Positions 43,838-52,362 are shown, counted from the stretch's first letter. The stretch: DNA of 64,000 nt from Metabacillus sediminilitoris (GCF_009720625.1 NZ_CP046266.1:1869501-1933500); one strand, 5' to 3'. Numbers and translations: made by a program. Notes: generated from the letters alone by a model not told the origin.

Positions 43838-43984
43838 TTACATATAATCGTAAACAGAATCTTCAAAATAGAGCCAGTGGTAATATTCAATCTGTGGATC
43901 TGACATCTCAGCAATAACTTTTTCACTGAATTTTTGTTTGTCTAATAAATCCTTCACTTTAGAATCTCTGGCTAATTTACTCAT
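43838..43984 (-). CDS. Small regulated protein, 48 residues
   Basis: ATG at 43984 (MSKLARDSKVKDLLDKQKFS) has AGGAGG at ideal spacing; the open frame extends farther upstream but through non-coding leader. The remainder is EKVIAEMSDPQIEYYHWLYFEDSVYDYM. It is a short, acidic, aromatic-rich helical protein. The pattern of a FSEKVIAEMSD-type helix followed by an aromatic end vaguely resembles the BH0509-type small proteins, but I cannot claim membership. Control is strikingly tight: two operator-like repeats and a cre site occupy the promoter, and a strong terminator follows. Confidence 0.7.
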   Translation of the reverse strand: MSKLARDSKVKDLLDKQKFSEKVIAEMSDPQIEYYHWLYFEDSVYDYM

Positions 43985-44029
43985 TTTAAATCCTCCTAAT
44001 ATATGAGAAGTAACGAAGCAGTTACCGCT

Positions 44030-44105
44030 TTGTAAACGCTTTCTTTTTCTTGTTTTTATTATATATCTCATATTGAGATTAAACAAATATCAAATTGAGA
44101 TAGAT
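44030..44105 (-). promoter_or_regulatory. Promoter with two operator-like sites and a cre site
   Basis: Minus strand. -35 TTGTTT (44081-44086) and -10 TATAAT (44058-44063) are 17 bases apart. The spacer is filled by a dyad ATCTCA-N3-TGAGAT (44065-44079). A second copy of the motif, TATCTCAATTTGATA (44088-44102), lies just upstream of -35, so ATCTCAATWTGA occurs twice. A cre-like TGTAAACGCTTTC (44031-44043) lies just after the transcription start. Twin dyads of this type are bound by HTH regulators such as XRE proteins; CcpA would add catabolite repression. The regulators are inferred. Confidence 0.6.
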
Positions 44106-44556
44106 ATTTAAAAACTAATATAGAAATGTTATTTAGATGTCGCCTGAGTCGGAAGACAGGCTATAAGAGTTGCTGGATTGTTTCGTGAGATTCTTTTCTA
44201 AAAGATTGTTGTTTTATAAATCGTGTTTGAGCAGGTTGTTTTTATAAACAGTATAAGTAGGTGCTATTTTCTCTTACAAGAAAGTGAGGATGGCGCCTTT
44301 TGGAGATCCGTAGGAAAAATACTTTATGGCTTACATCAGAAAAATAGTATACATCGAATAATTATAATATTTATAATTTACCAAACTTTTTGAATTATAT
44401 TGAATATCTGATATACTAAAAAAATAGTTAAATTTTTCTTCTTTAAACGAATAGATTACCGTAATCATTTCAATTTTAGTTTTCTCTTATAATAGTATTT
44501 CATTTAAAACGAATTGTTGTAAAATAGAGAGAGAGAGTTGTGAAAGGGGATACAAA
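44106..44556. other. Intergenic region upstream of fbp
   Basis: About 450 bases without a supported gene. A weak hairpin (AGGTGC...GGCGCCTTTT, about 44260-44300) may end an unknown transcript. Closer to fbp, TATAAT at 44488-44493 is the likely -10 element, and GAAAGGGG is the ribosome binding site. Confidence 0.45.
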
Positions 44557-46491
44557 ATGTTGAACACGAAATACTTAGATTTACTGGCTCAAAAATATGA
44601 TAGTGAAGAAAAAGTAGTCACTGAGATTATTAATCTTGAAGCCATTCTTAATCTGCCAAAGGGGACAGAGCATTTTGTCAGTGATTTACACGGGGAGTAT
44701 CAAGCCTTTCAGCATGTGTTAAGAAATGGCTCTGGGAAGGTAAAAGAGAAAATAAAAGACCTTTTCGAAGAGGTTTTATCTGAACAAGAAATAAATGAAT
44801 TTGCTGCATTAGTATATTATCCTGAAGAAAAAATCCAGTTAATTAAAAATAGCTTTGATAATGAAAAAGAATTAAACGGATGGTACACAGAAATGATTGA
44901 GCGTATGATTAAGCTCATTTCTTATGCCTCCTCCAAATATACACGCTCGAAATTACGGAAAGCATTGCCTGATCAGTTTGTTTATATTATAGAAGAGTTA
45001 CTTTACAAAACGGAAGATTTCCAAAATAGGGAACCTTATTATTCAAGTATTGTCCAGCAAATTATTTCCCTCGGTCAGGCTGATAAACTCATTATAGGCC
45101 TTGCTTATACGACTCAGAGATTGGTTGTGGATCATCTTCATGTCGTAGGGGATATTTATGATCGCGGACCCGAACCTGATAAAATAATGGAAGCGCTCAT
45201 TAATTATCATTCCGTTGATATTCAGTGGGGAAATCATGATGTCCTTTGGATAGGCGCGTTTGCCGGTTCAAAGGTTTGTCTTGCCAATATTATTCGGATC
45301 TGTGCCAGATACAACAACTTGGACATTATTGAAGATGTGTATGGAATCAATCTTAGACCGCTTCTTAATCTTGCGGAGAGATATTATGAGGACAATCCAG
45401 TCTTTCGACCAAAGTCCCAAGGGGATGAAAACCTATCTAAGGAAGAGCAATTACAAATAACGAAAATTCATCAAGCCATTGCAATGATTCAATTCAAGCT
45501 TGAAAGCCCGATTATAAAGAGACGCCCGACCTTTGATATGTCAGAAAGGCTGCTGCTTGAGAAGGTTGATTATGACAAAAACGAAATCACGCTTCATGGG
45601 AATACGTATCCGCTGGAAAATACATGCTTTGCGACGGTTAATACACTTCAGCCTGATCAATTATTAGAGGAAGAAGAACAAGTGCTGGACAAGCTGTTAT
45701 TTTCTGTCCAGCATTCGGAAAAGCTCGCCAGACATATGAATTTTCTAATGAAAAAAGGCAGTCTATATTTGAAATATAACGGAAACTTATTAATACATGG
45801 CTGTATTCCTTTAGATGAACTAGGCAATATGGAAAAAATGGAGATTGAAAGTAAAACGTATGCAGGCCGTGAGTTACTTGATATTTTTGAACACTATTTA
45901 CGACATGCTTTTGCACATCCTGAAGAAACGGACGATCTAGCAACAGATATGGTTTGGTATTTATGGACAGGACAATATTCATCACTTTTTGGGAAAAGAG
46001 AAATGACAACCTTTGAAAGGTATTTCATCAAGGATAAAGCAACCCATAAAGAAAGAAAGAACCCATACTACCATTTACGTGAAGAGGAGGAAACGTGCAG
46101 CAAAATCCTCGCAGAATTTGACCTGGACCCTGACCAGGGCCATATCATAAACGGCCATACACCAGTAAAAGAAATTAACGGAGAAAATCCAATCAAAGCA
46201 AATGGAAAAATGATTGTCATCGATGGAGGCTTCTCAAAGGCATATCAATCCACAACAGGCATTGCTGGATACACGTTATTATACAATTCCTACGGCATGC
46301 AGCTTGTTGCCCATAAACATTTTCAATCAAAAGAAGATGTTCTCCTCAATGGAACAGATGTCTTATCTGTAAAAAGATTGGTGGATAAAGAGCTGGAGCG
46401 AAAAAAGGTTTTAGAAACAAATGTAGGAGAGGAATTACTGCAGGAAGTCTCGATTTTAAATCGTTTGATGGAATATCGGTATGTGAAGTGA
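44557..46491 (+). CDS. fbp: Fructose-1,6-bisphosphatase, class III
   Basis: A 644-residue gluconeogenic phosphatase of the Firmicute-specific class III, built on a calcineurin-like metallophosphoesterase core. Metal-binding motifs include [12 protein letters not shown] (DxH), [10 protein letters not shown] (GDxxDRG type), WGNHDVLW (GNHD) and the late NGHTPVKE. It dephosphorylates fructose-1,6-bisphosphate and is Mn-dependent. The B. subtilis homologue is about 670 residues, so length is normal. Monocistronic. It is the only central carbon enzyme near the end-of-window fructan locus. Confidence 0.96.
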   Translation: MLNTKYLDLLAQKYDSEEKVVTEIINLEAILNLPKGTEHFVSDLHGEYQAFQHVLRNGSGKVKEKIKDLFEEVLSEQEINEFAALVYYPEEKIQLIKNSFDNEKELNGWYTEMIERMIKLISYASSKYTRSKLRKALPDQFVYIIEELLYKTEDFQNREPYYSSIVQQIISLGQADKLIIGLAYTTQRLVVDHLHVVGDIYDRGPEPDKIMEALINYHSVDIQWGNHDVLWIGAFAGSKVCLANIIRICARYNNLDIIEDVYGINLRPLLNLAERYYEDNPVFRPKSQGDENLSKEEQLQITKIHQAIAMIQFKLESPIIKRRPTFDMSERLLLEKVDYDKNEITLHGNTYPLENTCFATVNTLQPDQLLEEEEQVLDKLLFSVQHSEKLARHMNFLMKKGSLYLKYNGNLLIHGCIPLDELGNMEKMEIESKTYAGRELLDIFEHYLRHAFAHPEETDDLATDMVWYLWTGQYSSLFGKREMTTFERYFIKDKATHKERKNPYYHLREEEETCSKILAEFDLDPDQGHIINGHTPVKEINGENPIKANGKMIVIDGGFSKAYQSTTGIAGYTLLYNSYGMQLVAHKHFQSKEDVLLNGTDVLSVKRLVDKELERKKVLETNVGEELLQEVSILNRLMEYRYVK

Positions 46492-46525
46492 GAGAAATGA
46501 TTATGTTTTAATAGATAACGTTTGA

Positions 46526-46556
46526 TAGAACATTTGTTCTATGGATGTGCTATAAT
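46526..46556 (+). promoter_or_regulatory. LexA (SOS)-like box over an extended -10 promoter of a type I toxin
   Basis: TAGAACATTTGTTCTA (46526-46541) contains GAAC-N4-GTTC, the core of the Gram-positive LexA/DinR box. It covers the -35 region of a promoter whose extended -10, TGCTATAAT, is at 46548-46556. The expected start is near 46563, 60 bases before the toxin start codon. The outer bases differ from the strict CGAAC/GTTCG form. Confidence 0.65.
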
Positions 46557-46578
46557 TGTATTACAGTAGTTAGGTAAA

Positions 46579-46830
46579 CTCAAGGGTGGTCAGCATTACC
46601 CCGAAAAGATTGGGGGTGATGCTTATGATGACAGTATTTCAAACGTTCATGCTAATGATCGCATTTGCTAGTTTGGTGTTGTCCCTCATATCTTTTAGAG
46701 ACAAAAAATAACCACCCTTGAGCGTTGGAGTGCAATAGGGTGAGTTATTTACCTTAACACGCTGATCCCCTTGAAGGGAACCTGCTATTGTATGGCTGTT
46801 TGGTGTATGAGCACCAAACAGTCTTTTTTA
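46579..46830 (+). ncRNA. Structured toxin mRNA with sequestered ribosome binding site
   Basis: AGCATTACCCC (46592-46602) pairs with GGGGGTGATGCT (46612-46623), covering the GGGGGTG ribosome binding site of the toxin. CTCAAGGGTGGT (46579-46590) is exactly complementary to ACCACCCTTGAG (46711-46722), giving a 12-bp 5'-3' lock. CTGTTTGGTG/CACCAAACAG (46796-46821) with T6 is the terminator. CAATAG/CTATTG pairing closes the 3' untranslated region. These are hallmarks of type I toxin mRNAs. The coordinates mark the part between lock and terminator. Confidence 0.65.
46625..46711 (+). CDS. Putative holin-like type I toxin, 28 residues
   Basis: The peptide MMTVFQTFMLMIAFASLVLS with the charged tail LISFRDKK matches the Hol_Tox family (BsrG, TxpA, Lpt relatives), which share M-x-T-V-[FY]-x-[ST]-L-x-L-M-I-x-F. 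It is a single transmembrane helix with a positive C-terminus; such peptides insert in the membrane or affect the envelope when overproduced. Translation may begin at 46625 or 46628. The ribosome binding site is hidden in a hairpin and the promoter carries a LexA-like box. The antitoxin should be a small antisense RNA from the opposite strand. Confidence 0.8.
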   Translation: MMTVFQTFMLMIAFASLVLSLISFRDKK

Positions 46831-46852
46831 ATATATGTCACTTTCTACTTAT

Positions 46853-46858
46853 ATTATA
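46853..46858 (-). promoter_or_regulatory. Candidate antisense antitoxin promoter
   Basis: On the minus strand TATAAT lies at 46853-46858, about 25 bases beyond the toxin terminator, with only a weak TTTCAA-like -35 at 17 bases. Transcription from it would run back across the toxin 3' region, as antitoxin RNAs of BsrG/SR4-type modules do. No terminator for such an RNA was identified. Confidence 0.35.
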
Positions 46859-46913
46859 ACCAAAGATTACATGGTTGAAAAGGAATGAAAAAGGAAAGCC
46901 GGAAGTAAAAAGG

Positions 46914-46982
46914 ACGTTCATGCTAATGATCGCATTTAATCGTTTATTGTTGTACATCACGTCTTTTAGAGACAAAAAATAA
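46914..46982 (+). pseudogene. Decayed second copy of the holin-like toxin
   Basis: The frame TFMLMIAFNRLLLYITSFRD-KK-stop aligns with residues 7-28 of the upstream toxin, and ACGTTCATGCTAATGATCGC is identical in DNA. The 3' flank is also related (TTTGAGCTTTAGCGGATAATAGAGT against TTGAGCGTTGGAGTGCAATAGGGT). The promoter, LexA box, ribosome binding site and first codons are missing. It could not be expressed from its own signals. Confidence 0.8.
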
Positions 46983-47151
46983 CAAAGCTTTGAGCTTTAG
47001 CGGATAATAGAGTAGTTGAACCAAAACTAAAAAACGAATCCTAAAACAATATAAATTTTTGATATGATTGTGTTTTTTATTTATGGAAGTATAATTATAT
47101 ACACACCGAAATTCGGAACTTACTTATTCAAGCTCTAAAGGAGGGTAGCCC

Positions 47152-47910
47152 ATGCAAAGCAAAAATAAGACGGTCGTAAGGTCAATGGATATCCTTAATC
47201 TTTTCTTAACACATTCAAAGTTGAGCTTTAATGAAATGGTGCTTTTTTCAGGTATCCCCAAAACATCCGTTTATCGAATGGTTATTTCGCTAGAGGAAAT
47301 GGGTTTTCTTGATAAAGATAAAGATGGAAAGTATTCGCTTGGATTATTATTTCTTCAATTTGGACACTTAGTAGCGGAAAGACTTGATATCCGGCAAATT
47401 GCTTTGCCAATTATGCAAAAGCTTCATCATGAGGTTGGAGAAGCGGTTAATCTTATTGTTCAGGATGGTAAAGAAGCCATTTATATTGAAAAACTAGATA
47501 CAAAACAGCCTGTAAGACTTTACACGGCAATAGGGCGAAGATCGCCGCTTTATGCCGGAGCATGTTCTCGGGTGATTCTTGCTTTTTTGCCGCATGATGA
47601 GAGGGAGCAATATTTAGAACAAATTGAATTAAAGCCAATTGCGTCTGGTACGATTACAGATAAGGAGAGACTACGCCTTCTTCTTGAAGAAACACAAAGA
47701 TCAGGATATACCGTCAGTCACTCAGAACTTGAAAATTATTCTTCTGCAATTGCTGCACCTATTTTTAATTATAATGGTCAAGTTATAGCGGGTATTAGTA
47801 TTGCAGGACTTGATGTGAATTACCAGCAAGAGGCACTGCCCCAATTGGTTGAAAAGGTTAAACATGCAGCATTCGAAATTTCGCAGAATTTTGGATATAT
47901 CCAAAATTGA
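47152..47910 (+). CDS. IclR family transcriptional regulator
   Basis: A 252-residue regulator. The N-terminal winged helix (about 8-65: VVRSMDILNLFLTHSKLSFN, then SGIPKTSVYRMVISLEEMGFL) is the IclR DNA-binding domain. The C-terminal ligand domain (about 80-248) includes VNLIVQDGKEAIYIEKLD, the YAGACSRVILAFLP motif and ISIAGLD. It probably controls a small catabolic pathway not present beside it. AAGGAGG precedes the ATG. Its target is unknown; no divergent partner gene lies in the gap upstream. Confidence 0.9.
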   Translation: MQSKNKTVVRSMDILNLFLTHSKLSFNEMVLFSGIPKTSVYRMVISLEEMGFLDKDKDGKYSLGLLFLQFGHLVAERLDIRQIALPIMQKLHHEVGEAVNLIVQDGKEAIYIEKLDTKQPVRLYTAIGRRSPLYAGACSRVILAFLPHDEREQYLEQIELKPIASGTITDKERLRLLLEETQRSGYTVSHSELENYSSAIAAPIFNYNGQVIAGISIAGLDVNYQQEALPQLVEKVKHAAFEISQNFGYIQN

Positions 47911-48361
47911 CATGGTTAAATTAGATATGAAAATAGTTTAATAGACTGTCAATGAAACGTGGGAATAAGTCTATTTTGAAAGATGAATCATTTTGAAATT
48001 TATCAAGCAATTAGATAGAATGTTGTTCTATTCGTATACGTAAATAAAAGGACATAGATTTTTATCTAACTAGTTCAAATATCGTGGATAAACATATGTA
48101 ATAGCATACCAATTTGCAGACCAAATCTCAGAGTTGATTTGGTCTGTTCTTTTATGTTTATGGCAACTTTTGTTGATTTTTAACATAAGAAATCGCTGAG
48201 TAAATCACAACCTAATTCGTATAATGACAACAGCTATTGTCCATGTGGGAATTAGGGTGTTGATTCTGAGGTACATTAAAGGGTAATTATAATTTTATGT
48301 TAAAAAAATATAGAGTTTGTGAGAAAGTTTACTTAAAGTAAAGAACAGTTTATTTCAATAA
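47911..48361 (+). other. Intergenic region with a terminator
   Basis: About 450 bases without a gene. CAGACCAAATC (48117-48127) pairs with GATTTGGTCTG (48136-48146), followed by TTCTTTTA, a terminator that may serve the IclR gene 200 bases upstream or a lost gene. The rest is AT-rich with nothing recognised. Confidence 0.5.
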
Positions 48362-48484
48362 GATATTCCATTTATACCCAATAGTAAGGAAACTAATGTT
48401 AAAATTGAAAGTGATATTAATCCAACCAGGCAGATTGTGAATTTAAAAGGGAAATACATATGGAGCGTATTAAATAATGAATAA
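48362..48484 (+). pseudogene. Open 3' fragment of an unidentified gene
   Basis: A 40-codon frame, DIPFIPNSKETNVKIESDIN, then TRQIVNLKGKYIWSVLNNE, ends at 48484 and overlaps the ATG of the next gene. It looks protein-like but has no start codon and is preceded by a stop. Perhaps the tail of a deleted gene that was once translationally coupled to the small membrane protein. Confidence 0.35.
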
Positions 48485-48659
48485 TAAGAATATCCTGCTA
48501 AATATTGTAGGTTTCATACTATGTTTTATCATGTTCAGTGTAAGTATGCTGTATGTTGAAAAAGCACCCTTATTAATTTTAATAGGAATTATGGGTTTAA
48601 GTGGCTTTTCTTACCTAGTTTATCAAATTGTAACGGTAGCAATAGCTAGCAAGAAATAA
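48477..48659 (+). CDS. Small membrane protein, 60 residues
   Basis: Not recognised. Two transmembrane helices are clear: LLNIVGFILCFIMFSVSMLY and LLILIGIMGLSGFSYLVYQI, joined by the short loop VEKAPL. The tail VTVAIASKK is basic. The start overlaps the stop of the fragment upstream, and only a weak GGAG lies 12 bases before the ATG. It may form a pair with the second small membrane gene 86 bases downstream. Confidence 0.5.
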   Translation: MNNKNILLNIVGFILCFIMFSVSMLYVEKAPLLILIGIMGLSGFSYLVYQIVTVAIASKK

Positions 48660-48744
48660 TTTCTTATTCAATTATATGGGCTGGTTAGTTTAATAAAGTT
48701 TAATTAAAAGTGAGTGAGGAAATGTAGAAAAATGAGGTAGTCTT

Positions 48745-48939
48745 ATGATTTTAAAACGAGCAATTCTAAAGTTTTTACTATACTTTGCAGTTTTTACAGT
48801 CAGTAATTTAATTTTGAAAGCAATTATGATCCCCTCCGATTTGAATCTTCACGAGATAGTCCGAACATTACTTACGACTAGTTCAATCTCTTTTGGAATC
48901 GCTTTTGTTGAGTACTTTATGAACAAGAACAAGAAATAA
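48745..48939 (+). CDS. Small membrane protein, 64 residues
   Basis: Not recognised. Two hydrophobic helices (FLLYFAVFTVSNLILKAIM and LLTTSSISFGIAFVEYFM) flank a polar middle (PSDLNLHEIVRT), with a basic N-terminus and a NKNKK end. GAGGTAG precedes the ATG. Together with the preceding gene it may encode a small membrane pair. A terminator follows. Confidence 0.55.
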   Translation: MILKRAILKFLLYFAVFTVSNLILKAIMIPSDLNLHEIVRTLLTTSSISFGIAFVEYFMNKNKK

Positions 48940-48984
48940 TTCACGAGTGATGAGCTAATGGGAGCTTGAGTTTAATTGAGGAAT

Positions 48985-49007
48985 GCTGCTTTGGCAGCTT
49001 TTTTTCT
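48985..49007 (+). terminator. Terminator after the small membrane genes
   Basis: GCTGC (48985-48989) pairs with GCAGC (48994-48998) around TTTG, followed by T7. Confidence 0.65.
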
Positions 49008-49059
49008 TATTTGCTACGGTGCAGGTTAGTTTAACAAGTGTTGCTTAATGTCAAAATAA

Positions 49060-49090
49060 AAAAAGCTTGGTTTAAATTTTCCCAAGCTCT
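49060..49090 (-). terminator. Terminator of the MerR gene
   Basis: AGCTTGG (49064-49070) pairs with CCAAGCT (49082-49088); on the minus strand T7 follows. Confidence 0.7.
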
Positions 49091-49113
49091 TCTATACAAG
49101 AATTATTAAAGAA

Positions 49114-49947
49114 TTAACTCTCTATTTGATCGACTTGTATCATAATTTTGGTGACGTAATGTTCCTTATGATTCATGACAACTGTATCATAAATATACTC
49201 TTCAAAAACATAATCACCTAAGGCTAAATTTAAACGATCCATCTCTGAAAAAAGTCGCTTATATGTTTTTTGTATTGTTTTCTCATCCCCTATATGATAA
49301 CCACTGAGAAAATCACCCTTAACACTTTTAAAATAAGGATATCCTTTCTTTGGATTTGGTTGCTCAATATATAAATAGCTATAATTAGTAAATTCTCCCT
49401 TTAATACATGCTCCCGTTTCGTTATAACACCTATTGGATATCCTGTATCAAGTTGTAATACATTTAATTCATTAATAAAATCTGAAACGACCTCTACAAA
49501 TTCTTCATCGGTTATATTTTCAATATTTCTACTTAAATAAAGTGTTGCTTCTGGTAATTGTTCAACCGTAACTTGATGTAAATCAAGGTGTGACGCTTCT
49601 TCCATTAATGCTATTTTTGTCTCGATAATTTTTTCCTTCATTTCAATCTCCTGACGTTTTTTCACAATCTCAACTTTTTTTTGATACATTAAAGCCAAAA
49701 AATTTTCAGGAGATCTATTTTGCGTATATTGTTGAATATCGTTTAGCGACATACCAAGATATTTTAATAAATCAATAACAAAGAATAGCTCTATCTGGCG
49801 AATTGAATAATATCGGTAACCTTTTTCATTTTTCAATACAGGAGACAAAAGCCCAATTTGATCGTAGTAAAAGAGTGTCTGTTTGTTGACTTTACAAAGC
49901 TTCGCGAATTCCCCTGTAGTTAAATATTTTCCATTTTTTTTATCCAT
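49114..49947 (-). CDS. MerR family multidrug-responsive regulator (BltR/BmrR-like)
   Basis: A 277-residue activator. The N-terminal HTH (about 6-45: YLTTGEFAKLCKVNKQTLFYYDQIGLLSP) is MerR, then a coiled dimerisation helix (about 85-120), and the C-terminal GyrI-like effector domain (about 125-277: VEQLPEATLYLSRNIENITD...YLYIEQPNPKKGYPYF), which binds cationic drugs in BmrR. It is divergent from an MFS drug exporter and the intergenic promoter has the 19-base spacer typical of MerR targets. It should activate the exporter when drugs bind. Confidence 0.88.
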   Translation of the reverse strand: MDKKNGKYLTTGEFAKLCKVNKQTLFYYDQIGLLSPVLKNEKGYRYYSIRQIELFFVIDLLKYLGMSLNDIQQYTQNRSPENFLALMYQKKVEIVKKRQEIEMKEKIIETKIALMEEASHLDLHQVTVEQLPEATLYLSRNIENITDEEFVEVVSDFINELNVLQLDTGYPIGVITKREHVLKGEFTNYSYLYIEQPNPKKGYPYFKSVKGDFLSGYHIGDEKTIQKTYKRLFSEMDRLNLALGDYVFEEYIYDTVVMNHKEHYVTKIMIQVDQIES

Positions 49948-49964
49948 TTTTTACAACTCCACCC

Positions 49965-49995
49965 TTGACTATATAGTTACTATATACACTAGGAT
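49965..49995 (+). promoter_or_regulatory. MerR-type promoter of the MFS gene
   Basis: -35 TTGACT (49965-49970) and -10 TAGGAT (49990-49995) are separated by 19 bases. The spacer holds TATATAGT-T-ACTATATA (49970-49986), a perfect 8-bp dyad. An over-long spacer untwisted by the regulator is the hallmark of MerR-controlled promoters. Confidence 0.75.
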
Positions 49996-50067
49996 GGAAA
50001 TTGTAAACAAATGAAAACAATATAAGTTAGTTTACGGTAATTAGTTTTGATAAGGAGAATGTAAAAG

Positions 50068-51270
50068 ATGAAGACTCATAAAGTCACCTTAGGATTATTA
50101 TTAATGAATTTATTTATAGCCTTTTTGGGAATTGGTCTTGTAATACCCGTCTTACCTACGCTGATGAATGAATTAGGCATTACTGGAACAACAGTTGGTT
50201 ATTTAACAGCGGCGTTTGCAATTGCTCAATTGATTGTTTCACCATTTGCAGGGAAAGCGGTAGATAAATGGGGTAGAAAAATTATGATTGTAATTGGCTT
50301 ATTTATTTTCGGCATCTCAGAATTTTTATTTGGGATCGGCAGAGAAATCGAAATGCTATTTATTTCTCGTATTTTAGGTGGAATTAGTGCTGCGTTCATT
50401 ATGCCTGCTGTGACAGCTTTTATTGCTGATATAACAAATTTGGATACTCGCCCGAAAGCACTGGGTTATATGTCAGCTGCCATTAGTACAGGATTTATTA
50501 TTGGTCCAGGTATTGGTGGATTCTTAGCGGGATTTGGAACACGTATACCATTCTTCTTTGCAGGAGCACTTGGTACAATTGCGGCTATACTTTCTATTAT
50601 TTTATTATCTGAGCCGAATCGTAAAGAAGAAATTAATGAACAAGGCTCAGATGGTAAGATTGGCTTCAAACGTATTATTGCTCCAAAATATTTCCTTGCG
50701 TTTATTTTAATTTTTATTGCCTCATTTGGTTTAGCTGCTTTTGAATCGTTCTTTAGTCTATTTGTGGACCATAAATTTCAATTTAAACCATTCGATATAG
50801 CCATTGTTATCACAGGTGGTGCAATTTTTGGTGCAGTTTCACAAGTTCTATTATTTGATAGGCTTACTCGAATTTGGGGTGAAATTAAACTGATTCGATA
50901 TAGCCTAATAGTATCAGCCTTACTTGTCTTTTTAATGACTGTTGTTCATTCATATTTCTCTATTTTACTTGTTACATTTATTGTTTTTGTAGGATTCGAT
51001 TTATTCCGACCAGCAGTTACTTCATACCTTTCAAGTATCGCCGGGAACGAACAAGGTTTCGTTGGTGGAATGAACTCTATGTTTACAAGTTTAGCGAACA
51101 TTAGTGGACCAATTCTAGGGGGGATATTATTTGATATAGATATTAACTACCCTTACTACTTTGCGACTGTGATACTATCTCTGGGAATAGTTATTACATT
51201 GTTCTGGAAGAAGCAAGCAAATGATTCTTCAAACGAAGTAAAGGCTAGTGTAGCTAATTCATCAAATTGA
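50068..51270 (+). CDS. MFS multidrug efflux transporter (Blt/Bmr/NorA type)
   Basis: A 400-residue transporter with twelve helices. The drug:H+ antiporter motif A is seen as GKAVDKWGRKIM between TM2 and TM3 and motif C as STGFIIGPGIGGFLAGFG in TM5. The opening LLLMNLFIAFLGIGLVIPVLP is typical of the Bmr/NorA group. It exports cationic dyes, quinolones or other amphiphiles, presumably under control of the divergent MerR gene. AAGGAG precedes the ATG and a terminator follows. Confidence 0.9.
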   Translation: MKTHKVTLGLLLMNLFIAFLGIGLVIPVLPTLMNELGITGTTVGYLTAAFAIAQLIVSPFAGKAVDKWGRKIMIVIGLFIFGISEFLFGIGREIEMLFISRILGGISAAFIMPAVTAFIADITNLDTRPKALGYMSAAISTGFIIGPGIGGFLAGFGTRIPFFFAGALGTIAAILSIILLSEPNRKEEINEQGSDGKIGFKRIIAPKYFLAFILIFIASFGLAAFESFFSLFVDHKFQFKPFDIAIVITGGAIFGAVSQVLLFDRLTRIWGEIKLIRYSLIVSALLVFLMTVVHSYFSILLVTFIVFVGFDLFRPAVTSYLSSIAGNEQGFVGGMNSMFTSLANISGPILGGILFDIDINYPYYFATVILSLGIVITLFWKKQANDSSNEVKASVANSSN

Positions 51271-51331
51271 AATAAAGACGAAAATTGTGAAACATTGTAC
51301 TATACAAAAGGGTAGCAATAATTGAAGATCC

Positions 51332-51357
51332 AGCTGCCTTACCAGGGCAGCTTTTCT
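51332..51357 (+). terminator. Terminator after the MFS gene
   Basis: AGCTGCC (51332-51338) pairs with GGCAGCT (51346-51352), followed by TTTCTTG. Confidence 0.75.
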
Positions 51358-51448
51358 TGTTAGAATATCGGTGCAGGTGAGTTTAATAAGGGTTTTTTGG
51401 GAGGCAAGGAAGTTTTAATGTTTATAACTTAATGCGGGGGAGAGTAAA

Positions 51449-51753
51449 TTGATACGAGCTGCAACTTTATTAGATATTCCTGTAATTACATTACTCAAAC
51501 TAAAAATGTTTAAAGAAGCTGGATGGAAGACATTTTTAGAGAAGATTTTATTAAGGAAGTTGAGAACACCTATAATAAATGATATGAAACTGGAAGAGCT
51601 AATCATTTTGTAATTGAAAACGACAATGAAAGTATTGCGTGTGCTGGACATTTAGCAAGTAAATCCTACATTATTGCAAAAATAATTCTTATACTGTTAT
51701 CACTTTTTCCAGTTGTAATCGGTGCTTTCGCTTTTTGGGTCTTTTTTTCGTAG
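51449..51753 (+). pseudogene. Decayed GNAT acetyltransferase fused to a membrane-helix fragment
   Basis: TTG at 51449 with GGGGGAG upstream opens MIRAATLLDIPVITLLKLKMFKEAGWKTF-like text, a GNAT N-terminus. After a shift near 51540-51600 other frames read NHFVIENDNESIACAG. The last part, SYIIAKIILILLSLFPVVIG, then AFAFWVFFS-stop at 51753, belongs to an unrelated membrane protein. It looks like a deletion junction of two dead genes. A weak terminator (AAAATGCC/GGCGTTTT, 51801-51836) follows. Confidence 0.65.
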
Positions 51754-51885
51754 ATTGACTCCTTGCTTGTTGAGCTAACGGTATCCTTCACAAAGTTAGA
51801 AAAATGCCAAGCTCCACATTAGGAAATCGGCGTTTTTTCTATATATTTATTTCTAATTATAATTTATTTAATGGACTTCTTATGG

Positions 51886-52362
51886 TTAATTCAAATCTTT
51901 TAAATACCACGCATCCATAGCAGAATGGTCAGAACCTGATAGTGGTTCATGTAAAAGTGTAAAACCAAATTTTTCATATAATATACATGCATTTTTTAAT
52001 TCATGCTTTGTTTCTAAGTAGCACTTTGCATAATGTTTAGAGGCAAATGACAAAGCTGTTTCCATTAGCTTCTTACCTAATCCTAAACCTTGTGTTTTTG
52101 TATTTAAGTATAGCTTTTGCAATTCGCAAACTTTATCATGTTCGTTAAACGGTGCTATACCAATTCCGCCAACAACTTCTCCGTCCATTTCTACTACCCA
52201 ATAATTCGCATGTTTTAAATTATTATAATATTGGTGAAGGTCGTTAAGTTGAGGATCAAAATAAGCTGTTCCAGGAATCGCTAATCCTAGGGATTTTAAT
52301 GAATCTTGTATTATTTTTTTTACTCTTGCATTGTCTTCTTTTTTAATTTCGCGAATAATCAT
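51886..52362 (-). CDS. GNAT family N-acetyltransferase
   Basis: A 158-residue acetyltransferase. The acetyl-CoA loop is seen as LYLNTKTQGLGLGKKLMETAL (Q-x-x-G-x-G-K). The other landmarks are VEMDGEVVGGIGIAPF and the late YEKFGFTLLHEPLSGSDHSAMD. The acceptor is unknown. It is monocistronic and convergent with the dead genes on either side. The GNAT remnant upstream is a different subfamily. Confidence 0.88.
   Translation of the reverse strand: MIIREIKKEDNARVKKIIQDSLKSLGLAIPGTAYFDPQLNDLHQYYNNLKHANYWVVEMDGEVVGGIGIAPFNEHDKVCELQKLYLNTKTQGLGLGKKLMETALSFASKHYAKCYLETKHELKNACILYEKFGFTLLHEPLSGSDHSAMDAWYLKDLN

Noticed and set aside
46711..46800. Full antitoxin RNA gene
   Set aside because: Only a possible -10 box beyond the terminator was found; no terminator or conserved RNA fold could be shown, so no RNA gene is listed.
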